A DNA stretch of 64,000 bases from JACZUI01 sp965216725 (GTDB lineage: Bacteria > Actinomycetota > Acidimicrobiia > Spongiisociales > ZC4RG35). Below are positions 1 through 8,141 of the stretch, in pieces. Made by a program: the position numbers and the translations under genes. The notes below the pieces were generated by a model that ran no database searches, had not been told where the DNA came from, and saw nothing but the letters and a program-made list of their open reading frames with translations. The stretch is from positions 155,696-219,695 of the forward strand of contig CBDCGI010000022.1 in NCBI GenBank assembly GCA_965216725.1. Reading direction: 5' to 3'. Position 1 is the stretch's first letter. Every line of letters begins with the position of its first letter.

Positions 1-568
1 CCAACATCGGCTGAACCGGCTGGAAGAGTCTCAAAGTCGCCGCGTCGAGGGCGGACGGCCCGGTGCTCAACGCCCGCGCCGCAACGGAAACCAGGTCACC
101 CTCCAACATGGCGGCCCGCCTCACCCGCTGTGGCGGCACGTCGAGCGCCTTGGCGACGGCGTCAGCCATGACCGCCTCTAACGCTCCCTGGCGCAGGTTC
201 CGCAACATGAGCCCGCGCAGGAACTCCTGCTCGGTCGCAGTGGCTCGCGAGAGAAGTGTGGTTAGCAGGTCATGTTTCTGCCTTTTGGACCCGGGCCCGG
301 ATGTCTCCGACACCTCCTGGAGGATGTCGTCAACTGCGAGAATCTGGAGCGTCGGACCGGGTGCGGGTTCGGGGTCCACGGCAAACACGGCAGCATGGCC
401 TACTCCGAGTGGCGACTGACGGGGACGGCCGGCCAGATAGGAGACCGCAACTGGAGCCTCTTGCGGTGTCAGCCGAGTCAGTAGCCTGGCAAGGAGAGAA
501 GTCTTCTCGGTGCGGGCCGCGGTTTGAGACACCGCGTTAGATGCATCAACCAGCTCTAGGAGAAGCAT
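1..568 (-). CDS. ATP-dependent DNA ligase, N-terminal part (cut by window start)
   Basis: The reverse strand reads MLLLELVDASNAVSQTAAR and continues open to the window edge (189 codons), so the C-terminus lies outside. The text matches the N-terminal helical, DNA-binding region of actinobacterial and archaeal-type ATP-dependent DNA ligases (DNA_ligase_A_N), including segments RLTPQEAPVAVSYLAGRP and LLSRATATEQEFLRGLML. The nucleotidyltransferase domain with the adenylated lysine would follow beyond position 1 and cannot be checked. Such enzymes seal nicks using ATP and in actinobacteria exist beside the NAD-dependent LigA. The start is the ATG at 568, where similarity begins; no better upstream start is evident. 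Family assignment is by recognition of the N-terminal text only. Confidence 0.8.
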   Translation of the reverse strand, partial: MLLLELVDASNAVSQTAARTEKTSLLARLLTRLTPQEAPVAVSYLAGRPRQSPLGVGHAAVFAVDPEPAPGPTLQILAVDDILQEVSETSGPGSKRQKHDLLTTLLSRATATEQEFLRGLMLRNLRQGALEAVMADAVAKALDVPPQRVRRAAMLEGDLVSVAARALSTGPSALDAATLRLFQPVQPML

Positions 569-571
569 TCC

Positions 572-1060
572 GAAAGGCTATCCGAGACTGGACTCCTCGC
601 TCCAATAGCAGCTTCGCTGACCGCTGTTGGCGGCGACGGCGGGGGAGTGGCCTATGCGGGCACAGCGAAGGGGTCGCTGGTAGCGGTCACCAGTGAGGGC
701 TCGAAGGTCTTTCTGGATGGTGCCCACGACGGTCTCACCGAGGCGGTAGATGTGTGGGGGAGCCGGCTCGCCTCCGATGGGACTGACGGAATGATTGTGG
801 TCGCCGACACCGAAAGCGGTTCGGTTGTGAGGCATTTCCGGACCGGTATCGCAGGACACGACATTGCCGGGATCGACGAGGACACCCTGGCCTATTCGGC
901 CGGGCGCTAGTTGGCGTTTTTCGAAGTCGAGCCGATTGCCCTCGCCGACCTCGCCGTGGAGGCCCTGACTAGAGGCCTGTCAGACTTCGAGTGCCGGACC
1001 TACCTAGAAATGAGTTGCGAGGACTGGGAGGACGGGTTGGATCGGCGAGGAATCGAGTAG
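572..1060 (+). pseudogene. Decayed remnant of a WD40-repeat protein (C-terminal end)
   Basis: One frame is open from about 560 but has no convincing start. It encodes beta-propeller-like text (VAYAGTAKGSLVAVTSEGS, then SRLASDGTDGMIVVADTESG) and hits a TAG at 908-910. The same frame continues after that stop to a TAG at 1058-1060, reading LADLAVEALTRGLSDFECRTYLEM. This tail resembles the C-terminal end of large actinobacterial WD40/AfsR-like proteins (consensus like ALARSRLTRSLTDEECRRYL). The N-terminal bulk is missing and the 5' end abuts the ligase start. I read it as the degraded end of a much larger gene with one in-frame stop. A short GTG-started protein (647-910) is a less likely alternative. 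Confidence 0.55.
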
Positions 1061-1081
1061 GCCCCCAATAAGATCGGGGCC

Positions 1082-1597
1082 ATGGAGACATTTGATGCGA
1101 TCCGGGCCCGCCGGAAAATCTTGGAATATGCCGATCGGCCGATAGAAGACGACAAGCTGAACCAGATCCTGGAGGCGGGCCGGCGGTCACCGTCCTCGCG
1201 GAATTCGCAACGGTGGGATTTCGTGGTGGTGCGCGACCGCGATCAACTCCGCCAACTTTCAGGGGTCTGGCGCGGAGCAGCCCACATAGCGGACGCACCA
1301 GTGGCCATCGCAGTGGTCGCCCCCTTCAGTGAAGACCTCCGTGAGAACGGCTCGATCAACTTCGATCTCGGTCAGGCAGTCTCGTCGATGATGATCGCCG
1401 CCGCCGATCTCGGAATCGGCTCCAGACATGCGTCGGTGGAAGACTATGACCTGGCGGCTTCGATACTCGGTCTGCCATCGGGCATGAGGCTGACCTGGCT
1501 GTTCGGCCTCGGCTACCCGGGTGATCGTCCACTCAAACCGGTGATCAATCCGGCCCGTAAGGCGCTCGAGAAGGTCATTCACTTCGACCGCTGGTAG
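1082..1597 (+). CDS. Nitroreductase-family FMN oxidoreductase
   Basis: The 171-aa product has the nitroreductase fold signature: an N-terminal IRARRKILEYADRPIEDDKL segment (FMN phosphate-binding Arg cluster), then ILEAGRRSPSSRNSQRWDFVVVRD, which is the usual A-P-S-x-x-N-x-Q-W/P-W motif. Near the C-terminus LGIGSRHAS and GLGYPGD complete the flavin site. Family members are cytosolic homodimers reducing nitro, quinone or flavin-like substrates with NAD(P)H; the substrate cannot be predicted. ATG at 1082 fits the family N-terminus. It is convergent with the RpiB-like gene. Confidence 0.85.
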   Translation: METFDAIRARRKILEYADRPIEDDKLNQILEAGRRSPSSRNSQRWDFVVVRDRDQLRQLSGVWRGAAHIADAPVAIAVVAPFSEDLRENGSINFDLGQAVSSMMIAAADLGIGSRHASVEDYDLAASILGLPSGMRLTWLFGLGYPGDRPLKPVINPARKALEKVIHFDRW

Positions 1598-1628
1598 TCA
1601 GGCCTTCGCCCGGCAATCCGAAGAGGGT

Positions 1629-2042
1629 CTAGAGGCCGTGCAGCTTGGAGATGCTTTTCGTCTCGTCCGGGTCGGGCTCGGTCACGTCGAGGAACGCGTT
1701 GACGCATTCCACGGCGACGTCGGCTGAGGTTCGTTTCAGGCTCAGGGTGAGAACGTTGGCGTCGTTCCATCGTCTCGCGTTCTGGGCTATCCAAGACTCC
1801 CAGGCCTGGGCGGCGCGCACTCCCTTGACCTTGTTGGCCGCAATCGCAGTACCGGTGCCGGTCCAGCACATCAGGACCCCGTAATCGGCTTCGCCGGATG
1901 CGACCGTCTCGGCGACCGCCCGTGACATCTCCGGCCAGCTGGTTGACTCGCTCGGCCGGATCAGTTCAGACCTCTCCGCAAGGACGGCGATTACGGCGTC
2001 GACACACTCATTCTCGTCGTCGGCAGCGAATGCGACTCTCAC
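1629..2042 (-). CDS. RpiB/LacAB-family sugar-phosphate isomerase-like protein
   Basis: The 137-aa protein begins MRVAFAADDE and carries GVLMCWTGTGTAIAANKVKG, matching the RpiB/LacA/LacB core (C-G-T-G-x-G-x-x-x-x-A-N-K). The catalytic Cys is present, but Trp stands where most RpiB proteins have Gly after it. The later WNDANVLTLS matches the family H-N-D-A-N-V-L-x-L-G segment with His replaced by Trp. RpiB interconverts ribose-5-P and ribulose-5-P; the two substitutions suggest a different phosphosugar or a divergent paralogue. It is slightly shorter than typical RpiB (about 150 aa). No pathway partner is adjacent. Confidence 0.75.
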   Translation of the reverse strand: MRVAFAADDENECVDAVIAVLAERSELIRPSESTSWPEMSRAVAETVASGEADYGVLMCWTGTGTAIAANKVKGVRAAQAWESWIAQNARRWNDANVLTLSLKRTSADVAVECVNAFLDVTEPDPDETKSISKLHGL

Positions 2043-2072
2043 GGTGGGAACGCTACTGCCGTCGTGCCTCCC

Positions 2073-2121
2073 GTCGAGCGTGCTTCACAACAACGTCAGT
2101 TTGTCGTTATGCACACTCGAC
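2073..2121. repeat. Imperfect inverted repeat related to the 23.4/26.4-kb hairpin
   Basis: Arms GTCGAGCGTGC (2073-2083) and GCACACTCGAC (2111-2121) pair at 10 of 11 positions. The right arm continues into GAGG and shares 15 bases (GCACACTCGACGAGG) with the perfect repeat at 26450-26507. It lies in the 210-bp divergent gap between the RpiB-like and cupredoxin genes. The spacer differs from the other copies, so relatedness is tentative. Confidence 0.4.
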
Positions 2122-2252
2122 GAGGATTGCTGCTTGCGTGTGGTGGATTTCGGCTCGTAACGGTTCCGTAGCGCCCAACGACGAGACTCCCTCAGCGGCA
2201 GGCCCGTCCGGGCTGCCAACAGGAACAGATCACTCCGAGAAAGGATGCGCAC

Positions 2253-3014
2253 GTGGACGGAGAACGAGCAACCCACAGTTCGGTACAAACACTTGGCCTC
2301 ATGATGGTTGCTGGTGGCCTGCTGTTCGTCGTCGCCTTTCTGCTGGTTCGGGGGGACACCGAAGATGTCGCATTCCTGGGCATTATTGCCGGGGTAGCCC
2401 TAGTAGCCGCGTTGGTGGTGTGGCGTTGGGACGCCACTTGGGCAAGGGTGGTTGGCCTGCTCGGAACCCTGTTTGTCGGGGCGTCCGCCTTCTGGTTCGC
2501 CTTCGGCGTGTTTCAGCCGTTCAGCCCGCTGGAATTCATCGTCGGCCTCCTGTTCCTCCTCGGAATCCTCCTCGCGTTGATCTGGGGAGTAATGGCCTTG
2601 GTCGCCGGGATCAAGGGACGGACGGGTCAGACCACAGGCGACGACAGGTTGCGGAAGTGGGTGCCCAGCGCGATCGCCGTTCTTTCGGTTGTGTCGATTG
2701 TTGGCTTTTTCGCCACTCGGCAGACTGTCAGCGCAGATGAGGCCGCTGGCGCCACCTTGCTCGACATGGTCGATTTCGAATTCGCTCCCGAAGACGTGGC
2801 AACCGACGGCAGGCTATTGATCCACAACTCCGACCCCTTCGCCCACGACTTCACGCTGGACGAGCTCGACATCTACTCATACGTGGGGCCCGGCTCAGAG
2901 GTCATCGTCGATCTCACCGGGGCTGCGCCTGGAACGTACGACTTCGTCTGCTCTCTCCACACCGATCCATCAACCGGTGAGGGCATGATCGGTCAGGTGA
3001 GCATCACGAGCTAA
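2253..3014 (+). CDS. Multi-pass membrane protein with C-terminal cupredoxin-like domain
   Basis: The 253-aa product starts at GTG 2253 and has about five hydrophobic spans (roughly residues 10-31, 38-57, 63-86, 93-120, 135-155). A soluble tail of about 95 residues follows. The tail has a cupredoxin copper-site pattern: a His in FAHDFTLDEL, then FVCSLHTDPSTGEGMIG with the C-x-x-x-H-x(n)-M spacing of type I blue-copper proteins. This suggests an outward-facing electron carrier anchored by its own membrane domain. It stands alone and is convergent with a TauE/SafE gene. Electron partners are not evident in the window. Confidence 0.7.
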   Translation: MDGERATHSSVQTLGLMMVAGGLLFVVAFLLVRGDTEDVAFLGIIAGVALVAALVVWRWDATWARVVGLLGTLFVGASAFWFAFGVFQPFSPLEFIVGLLFLLGILLALIWGVMALVAGIKGRTGQTTGDDRLRKWVPSAIAVLSVVSIVGFFATRQTVSADEAAGATLLDMVDFEFAPEDVATDGRLLIHNSDPFAHDFTLDELDIYSYVGPGSEVIVDLTGAAPGTYDFVCSLHTDPSTGEGMIGQVSITS

Positions 3015-3097
3015 TCGCGTTGTTAGCCAGGTCGTGGTGCGCCAACGGTGGCCCAGCTGGCCGACGCCGTCATAAGTGAGCCGGATGCCCTTTCAGT

Positions 3098-3844
3098 TCA
3101 CCGGAGGAGCATCCGGGCTGCCGCGACCAGAGCTGCGAAAACCACAACCCAGCGAATCCAGTCGGCACCACGCTTGATCGCAAGGTTGGAAGCCAACCAG
3201 GCTCCTGTCATGTTTCCCACGGATAGAACGCCACCAGCGATTAGCGACACCTGGCCGGCGAGGAAGAAGACGGGTAACGCAATAGCCGTAAAGGCAAGGA
3301 TCAGAGCCACTTTGGCGGCGTTGCCAGTGACCAGATTGAGGCCGGCCCCCAGGACGAGCCCGGCCAGAAGGAGGAACCCTACGCCGGCCTGGATGAATCC
3401 CCCGTAGAAGCCGATCGCGAAGAAGACGATTGGCCCTGTCCGTGGAGTGAGTTTGGGCAGTGTCCCACCTTTCCACCGTGAAGGGGAGACCAACACCGAC
3501 AGGGCCACCCCAATAATCGCTATCGCAAAGACAACCTCGATCGTGTCAGGATCGGCCTGAGTCGCCAGCCACGATCCTCCGCCGGCTCCGGCGAGAACTG
3601 GGAGCACCAGCGGCCGAACCACAGCCCATGGCACGGCACGGGCCCGGTGAAAGTTGGCAACGCCCACGGAGTTCTGGAGAAGGATCGCTACTCGGTTCGT
3701 TCCGTTCGCGAGCAAGGGGTCCCCGAGGACCTCCACCAGGACTGGCAGCGATATGGCCGAGCCCCCACCGGCCACGGTGTTCACGAAGCCTGCAATGAGA
3801 CCGCCGGCGATCAGCGCCAATCCTTCGGCTAATCCAAGGTCCAT
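3098..3844 (-). CDS. TauE/SafE-family sulfite/organic-anion exporter
   Basis: The 248-aa, highly hydrophobic protein has the two-fold TauE/SafE (DUF81) pattern: LIAGGLIAGFVNTVAGGGSA near the N-terminus and IGFYGGFIQAGVGFLLLAGL midway. Family members are 7-9 TM permeases proposed to export sulfite, sulfoacetate or related small anions. Eight bases separate it from the MFS gene upstream, so both are probably co-transcribed. A second TauE/SafE gene lies at 53572-54312. The substrate is unknown. Confidence 0.85.
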   Translation of the reverse strand: MDLGLAEGLALIAGGLIAGFVNTVAGGGSAISLPVLVEVLGDPLLANGTNRVAILLQNSVGVANFHRARAVPWAVVRPLVLPVLAGAGGGSWLATQADPDTIEVVFAIAIIGVALSVLVSPSRWKGGTLPKLTPRTGPIVFFAIGFYGGFIQAGVGFLLLAGLVLGAGLNLVTGNAAKVALILAFTAIALPVFFLAGQVSLIAGGVLSVGNMTGAWLASNLAIKRGADWIRWVVVFAALVAAARMLLR

Positions 3845-3852
3845 CGTGGGCT

Positions 3853-5103
3853 CTATCTCTCCGTAGTTGTGCCGGAGAGTCCGTTCGCTTCAATCCTGGG
3901 CAAGAACCTTCGTGCGGCGAGACCAGCCGCGACGAGGATGGTCAGGCCTCCGATGCCCAGAGCCCAGCGTGGGCTGAGGTTCTCTCCTAACCACCCCATC
4001 AAGGGCCCACCGATGGGGGTGGAGCCAAGAAAGGCGACTGCCCATAGTCCCATCACCCGGCCTCGCATCTCAGGAACAGATGAGAGTTGAAGAGTCGAAT
4101 TGCCGACTGCGATGAACGCCAGGCTCACGGCTCCGAGCCCCACCAATAAGACGACGGCGGTTATGAGGCCGGGAGCAAGAGATGCAAGCACTTGCGTCGC
4201 CCCGAACAGGGTGGCGATCTGAAGGAGGAGCCTGTGGCCGTGGGCCTGCCTCGCTGCTGTCACCAGTCCGCCGGCGACCGCGCCGACGCCCATCGCCGAT
4301 GTCATGAGGGCGAAAGTCTGAGCGTCGCCTTCAAACGTGAAGCGTGCCAGGAGTGGCAGGACAACCTGGTATTCGAACGCGAACGTTCCCGCGACTGCCA
4401 TGAGCAGTATCGGCATCATGACGGACGGGGTATGACGAACGTACGCGAGGCCTTCGCGCAGTTGCCGTTTGCGGCGGGGTTGAGAGGGTGTCTTCTCGAG
4501 CTCGCCGACGTCGAGAGCAAGAAGTGCTGCGATGACCGCCAGGTACGTGACCGCGTTGAACAAAAAGCACCAGGCAAGTCCGACCGTTGCGATCAGCACT
4601 CCAGCGATTGCGGGGCCCACGATTCGAGCAGCGTTCATCAGGGTGGAGTTGAGACTGAGAGCGTTCGTCAATTGGCTTGGCCCCACCATTTCCAAGACGA
4701 ATGTCTGGCGGGCTGGATTGCCCAAGCTCCCCGCAAGGCCGAGCCCAAGAGCGAGTGCGTAGACCATCCACAGCTCCACGACTCCGGTGAGGGTGACGAC
4801 CCCCAGTAGCGCCGCCGACAGAGCTGAGCCCGCCTGGGTGACGATGAGAATCAGCCGCTTGTCGGATCTGTCAGCAAAGAGACCGCCTAGTGGAGCGAGC
4901 AATAGGACCGGCAGGAATTGCAACGCGGTCACCAAGCCCACTGCGGTTCCGCTCCCAGTGAGCTCAAGGACGAGCCACGCCTGAGCGATGCGCTGTACCC
5001 AAACGCCTGACAGGGAGACGCTCTGACCTATGAAAAACAGCCTGAAGTTGCGCACCGCCAACGACGAGAAGATTCGACCCAGTTGGATTCTCACCGTCGT
5101 CAC
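3853..5103 (-). CDS. MFS transporter, EntS/MFS_3-type exporter
   Basis: The 416-aa product has 12 predicted hydrophobic spans and MFS motifs. The N-terminus FRLFFIGQSVSLSGVWVQRI and the loop GGLFADRSDKRLIL (motif A, G-x-x-x-D-R) are typical of the MFS_3/EntS group of drug and siderophore exporters, which are often about 410-420 aa. The ATG at 5103 gives the complete first helix. It lies 110 bases downstream of the FAH gene and may be the far end of that long minus-strand operon, but the gap could hold a separate promoter. The substrate cannot be told. Confidence 0.85.
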   Translation of the reverse strand: MTTVRIQLGRIFSSLAVRNFRLFFIGQSVSLSGVWVQRIAQAWLVLELTGSGTAVGLVTALQFLPVLLLAPLGGLFADRSDKRLILIVTQAGSALSAALLGVVTLTGVVELWMVYALALGLGLAGSLGNPARQTFVLEMVGPSQLTNALSLNSTLMNAARIVGPAIAGVLIATVGLAWCFLFNAVTYLAVIAALLALDVGELEKTPSQPRRKRQLREGLAYVRHTPSVMMPILLMAVAGTFAFEYQVVLPLLARFTFEGDAQTFALMTSAMGVGAVAGGLVTAARQAHGHRLLLQIATLFGATQVLASLAPGLITAVVLLVGLGAVSLAFIAVGNSTLQLSSVPEMRGRVMGLWAVAFLGSTPIGGPLMGWLGENLSPRWALGIGGLTILVAAGLAARRFLPRIEANGLSGTTTER

Positions 5104-5212
5104 AGGAAAGGACCTCTCATCGGATCAGCCCTCGCGCCTCAAGGTCGCTCGGGATTGGCGATCCGAGCCTTGGAACTGGTCGGCTCAACATCAGCGTCGA
5201 ACGCCCGCTGTG

Positions 5213-6058
5213 TCAGGCGGTGTGCGCATCCTCCCAGGAGATGATTGGGTTGCGCAAGACCCCGATACGGTCGATCTCTGCCTCTACGACATCGCCGGGC
5301 TTCAGGTATAGCGACTCCGCATCTTCGCTGAAGCCGGCCACGCCCGAAACCGTCCCGGTGGAGAGAATGTCACCCGGGCTGTACCCCATCGGGGAGTAGT
5401 GGGAAACGATCTCCTGGATTGTGACCGACATGTTCCCTGTGTTGGATACCTGACGTGCCTCGCCGTTGACTCGTAGCTCGACGTCCAGCGAATGAGGATC
5501 TCCAATCTCGTCAGGAGTGACGATCCAAGGGCCAATTGGACAGAACGTGTCGATCCCCTTGCAAAACGAGAACACACCAGACTCCATCTCGCGACGCTGG
5601 ATATCACGGGCGGTGATGTCGTTGAAGATCAGGTAGCCGGCGATGTATTCGTCCGCTTCTTCGGCTGAGAAGAACTTGCCCTCTTTGCCGATGATCACCG
5701 CGAGCTCTAATTCGTAGTCGAGCTCATTTGTCAATTGGTGTGGGTAGACGATGGGATCGTCAGGTCCGATGATTGCGTCCACATTCTGAAAAAACACTAT
5801 CCACGGCAGCACCGGGTGGGACCAGTTGACGCGTAGCGATTCTTCATGATGCTCTCGGTAGTTTCCTGCCGTGTGGAAGAACTTCTTGGGGATAATCGGA
5901 GCACCCAAGTCGACGTCTTCCAACGCGAAATCGTGGCCCGTCTCGGCAACGTTGCCACCTCGTTCGAAGTACTCCCGCATTGATGAGACTTCGAACTCGA
6001 CGATCCGATCCTCGGCGACCCGGCCGACCAAGCCCTGGTTGAACGTGACCAGCTTCAT
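5213..6058 (-). CDS. Fumarylacetoacetate hydrolase (FAH) family protein
   Basis: The 281-aa protein begins MKLVTFNQGLVGRVAEDRIV and carries the FAH C-terminal domain: DYELELAVIIGKEGKFFS and FNDITARDIQ (acidic Mg-binding residues), FCKGIDTFCPIGPW, then GTVSGVAG. Family enzymes hydrolyse or decarboxylate beta-diketo and 2-oxo-alkenedioate acids at the end of aromatic-ring degradation. It follows the GntR gene by 49 bases, and a perfect ATTTGATCAAAT palindrome lies between them. As the last enzyme of cluster 1, it plausibly cleaves the ring-opened intermediate; the exact substrate is not inferable. Confidence 0.88.
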   Translation of the reverse strand: MKLVTFNQGLVGRVAEDRIVEFEVSSMREYFERGGNVAETGHDFALEDVDLGAPIIPKKFFHTAGNYREHHEESLRVNWSHPVLPWIVFFQNVDAIIGPDDPIVYPHQLTNELDYELELAVIIGKEGKFFSAEEADEYIAGYLIFNDITARDIQRREMESGVFSFCKGIDTFCPIGPWIVTPDEIGDPHSLDVELRVNGEARQVSNTGNMSVTIQEIVSHYSPMGYSPGDILSTGTVSGVAGFSEDAESLYLKPGDVVEAEIDRIGVLRNPIISWEDAHTA

Positions 6059-6085
6059 TGGGCCCGGTTGGTCAGAAGATTTGAC

Positions 6086-6097
6086 ATTTGATCAAAT
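6086..6097. promoter_or_regulatory. 12-bp perfect palindrome ATTTGATCAAAT, candidate GntR operator
   Basis: The palindrome lies in the 49-bp gap between the GntR gene stop and the FAH gene start. The same TTGATCAA core recurs at 19844-19851 at the other end of the cluster. FCD-type GntR repressors bind short palindromes of this kind near their own gene. Site function is inferred. Confidence 0.5.
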
Positions 6098-6107
6098 CTA
6101 GCACCGC

Positions 6108-6791
6108 CTACGAAACCGTGCCCCCGTCGCTCTCCAAATCGTGAAGGGCGGCGATACCGGCTTCGAAGCTGTTGGAAAGGTGGGTCCTGAGACGTTTCTC
6201 GGCGAGGTCGGGATCACCGGCGGCGCAGGCTTCGACGATGTCGCGGTGCTCTTGGATTCGCTGTTCGGGTGTGCCTCGCAGTGGCAGAGAAAGCCGCCGA
6301 TAGCGTTCGCTGTTGTCCCAGAGCATCGGCAACAAAAGATGCAGCCAGCGTGAGCCTGAGAGCTCATATAGCTCCATATGCACGTCGCCGTGAAGGTCGC
6401 GCGCCGATGCCAATCCTGCAACGGATGCCTTGGCGTACTCGTCGACCAGATTTCGAAGGCGTTCGCGGTCGTCATCGACCATGCGTTCGGTTGCGAGGCG
6501 GACCGCCCTGCTCTCTAGCTCGAGTCGTATCTGGTAGGTGTCCTCGAGGTCCGAGGCAGACATCGGAGCCACCACAACACCGCGGTGCGGCGTTCTGACG
6601 ATCAACCCCTTTTGTTCCAAGAACCTAAGGGCCTCTCTTATCGGCACCGAGCTCATGCGTAGCCGACTGACATACTCTTGGAGACGTATCGGAGTGCCCG
6701 GGGGGATTTCCCCGGAGACAATTGCCTCTCGCAGCTCGGCGAGGGCTACATCTGCGAGAGTCCTGGCTCCCTCATTCGGTCGCAGCGCCAC
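6108..6791 (-). CDS. GntR-family transcriptional regulator, FCD subfamily
   Basis: The 227-aa protein has an N-terminal winged helix (about residues 12-80; SVPIREALRFLEQKGLIV is the recognition region) and a C-terminal all-helical FCD domain. That domain contains the metal-binding acidic/His pattern: LHGDVHMELYELSG, then IQEHRDIVEAC. FCD regulators sense small carboxylates and usually repress adjacent catabolic operons. It sits inside the cluster 1 run, between the homocitrate-synthase-like and FAH genes. Palindromes at 6086 and 19844 are its likely targets. The effector is unknown. Confidence 0.9.
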   Translation of the reverse strand: MALRPNEGARTLADVALAELREAIVSGEIPPGTPIRLQEYVSRLRMSSVPIREALRFLEQKGLIVRTPHRGVVVAPMSASDLEDTYQIRLELESRAVRLATERMVDDDRERLRNLVDEYAKASVAGLASARDLHGDVHMELYELSGSRWLHLLLPMLWDNSERYRRLSLPLRGTPEQRIQEHRDIVEACAAGDPDLAEKRLRTHLSNSFEAGIAALHDLESDGGTVS

Positions 6792-6894
6792 GTCTGAACC
6801 CTAAACCTTCAGGTCAACGAACGGCCAGTGGCTGATGAGCCCAGGTCGAGACTCAGATGCGGTCGATCGGCTGGCTTGAGTCTTGCCGCCGAGC

Positions 6895-8106
6895 TCAAGA
6901 CGGCCCTGCGCTCTCCACTGCAGTAACCGTGGACAGCTCCGACACCATTGCGACGAACTCGTCGTCCGGAACCAATCCGCCGCGCTCGATGCCTCGGTCC
7001 TTCACCCGTGCCAGAAGGTCGGCGTGGAGTTCCTCGGGGATGTCGAGCGACAATTCCTGGGCCTTGACCTTGATGCTCGCCAGCCCGCTCTTCTTTCCAA
7101 GGACCAGGCCCCGTTCGGCGCCCACCAGCTGCGACGAAAAAGGCTCGATCGCCATCGGATCGTGGAACTGTGATGCCACGGCGCCGCTTTCTCTGATGAA
7201 AAGGTTGCGCCCGGTTACTGGTTTCCAGGGGGCGAGGTCGTATCCAGAGAGTCGCTGGACGGTTGCGGCCACGTCGGCAATGTGCTCGAGCGCCAGACCG
7301 GTGTCGGTGCGATATATCGCCTCCGCTGCCAAGGCGAACTCGGCGAGGTCCATATTGCCGGCACGTTCACCCATTCCGTTGATCGTTCCATGGACCCAGT
7401 CGGCTCCTGCTCGGACCGCCTCGATCGCGCCTGCGGTTGCCAGTCCGAAGTCGTCGTGGCCGTGCCAGTGAATTGGCACGCCGTCGCCCACCCAAGAGCG
7501 CGCCTCAATGACCATGCCCGCAGCGGCCTCTGGCGCAGCAATGCCAAGAGTGTCAACGAGGGCTATCTCCCTGGCGCCGGCTTCGATCGAAGCTGTGTAG
7601 ATCCGCTCGAGAAAGGACCTCTCGGCACGGCTTCCGTCTACTCCGAAGAAGCAGACATGGATGCCGTTTTCAGTGGCCATGCGAACCGAGTCAACGACTC
7701 TCTGGACGACCACATCTCTCGTCAGGCCGTAGGCCGACAGCTTCCCGTCGCTCACCGGGGTCTCGATCACCGCAGCCCGCACTCCCAGCTCCAGCAGTTG
7801 CTCGACGTCGGGGATCACGGCCCGTGAGAACCCCCAGATCTCGGCATTGAGGTTTGCGTCCAGGATCAGCTTGAACGCCTGGACATCGTCGGCCGAAACA
7901 CGGGGAAATCCTGCTTCGATGCGGTCGACTCCGAGGCGATCGAGGGCTACGGCAATCTCAAGCTTGGCTTCGGGGCCCAATGCGACCCCGACCGTTTGCT
8001 CACCGTCACGAAGAGTCGTGTCATAGATTCCGACTCTCTTCTCCAGGGCAGAGTCTGCTGCCACGTCATTGAAGGATCCGGTCCACACCAGTTCACGATC
8101 GAGCAT
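6895..8106 (-). CDS. Homocitrate synthase/isopropylmalate synthase-like (HMGL) enzyme
   Basis: The 403-aa protein has the DRE-TIM signature YDTTLRDGEQTVGVAL (D-x-R-D-G-x-Q) at about residues 28-43. The metal motif HWHGHDDFGLA is about two-thirds of the way in, and NGMGERAGN completes the barrel. GKKSGLASIK in the C-terminal extension resembles homocitrate synthase (NifV-type) rather than LeuA, and the LeuA allosteric domain is absent. Such enzymes condense acetyl-CoA with a 2-oxo acid, or cleave the reverse. With no nif genes near, it probably serves the catabolic cluster. An extended -10 element within the end of dppF may give it its own promoter; GAGGGG precedes the ATG. Confidence 0.82.
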   Translation of the reverse strand: MLDRELVWTGSFNDVAADSALEKRVGIYDTTLRDGEQTVGVALGPEAKLEIAVALDRLGVDRIEAGFPRVSADDVQAFKLILDANLNAEIWGFSRAVIPDVEQLLELGVRAAVIETPVSDGKLSAYGLTRDVVVQRVVDSVRMATENGIHVCFFGVDGSRAERSFLERIYTASIEAGAREIALVDTLGIAAPEAAAGMVIEARSWVGDGVPIHWHGHDDFGLATAGAIEAVRAGADWVHGTINGMGERAGNMDLAEFALAAEAIYRTDTGLALEHIADVAATVQRLSGYDLAPWKPVTGRNLFIRESGAVASQFHDPMAIEPFSSQLVGAERGLVLGKKSGLASIKVKAQELSLDIPEELHADLLARVKDRGIERGGLVPDDEFVAMVSELSTVTAVESAGPS

Positions 8107-8132
8107 TGCCCCTCACGTTTTAGCAAATATCA

Positions 8133-8141
8133 ATTATATCA
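8133..8141 (-). promoter_or_regulatory. Candidate extended -10 promoter TGATATAAT
   Basis: On the minus strand TGATATAAT (TGnTATAAT) lies about 25 bases upstream of the ATG at 8106 and overlaps the stop of the ATPase gene. This AT-rich patch is unusual here and would allow internal transcription of the homocitrate-synthase-like, GntR and FAH genes. No clear -35 is visible. Confidence 0.45.

Noticed and set aside
1898..2740. 280-codon plus-strand open frame, Arg/Ser-rich
   Set aside because: It overlaps the RpiB-like and cupredoxin genes in another frame and has composition typical of a GC-rich shadow frame.
4192..4809. 205-codon frame opposite the MFS gene
   Set aside because: The antisense MFS reading has clear motifs and helices; this one has neither.
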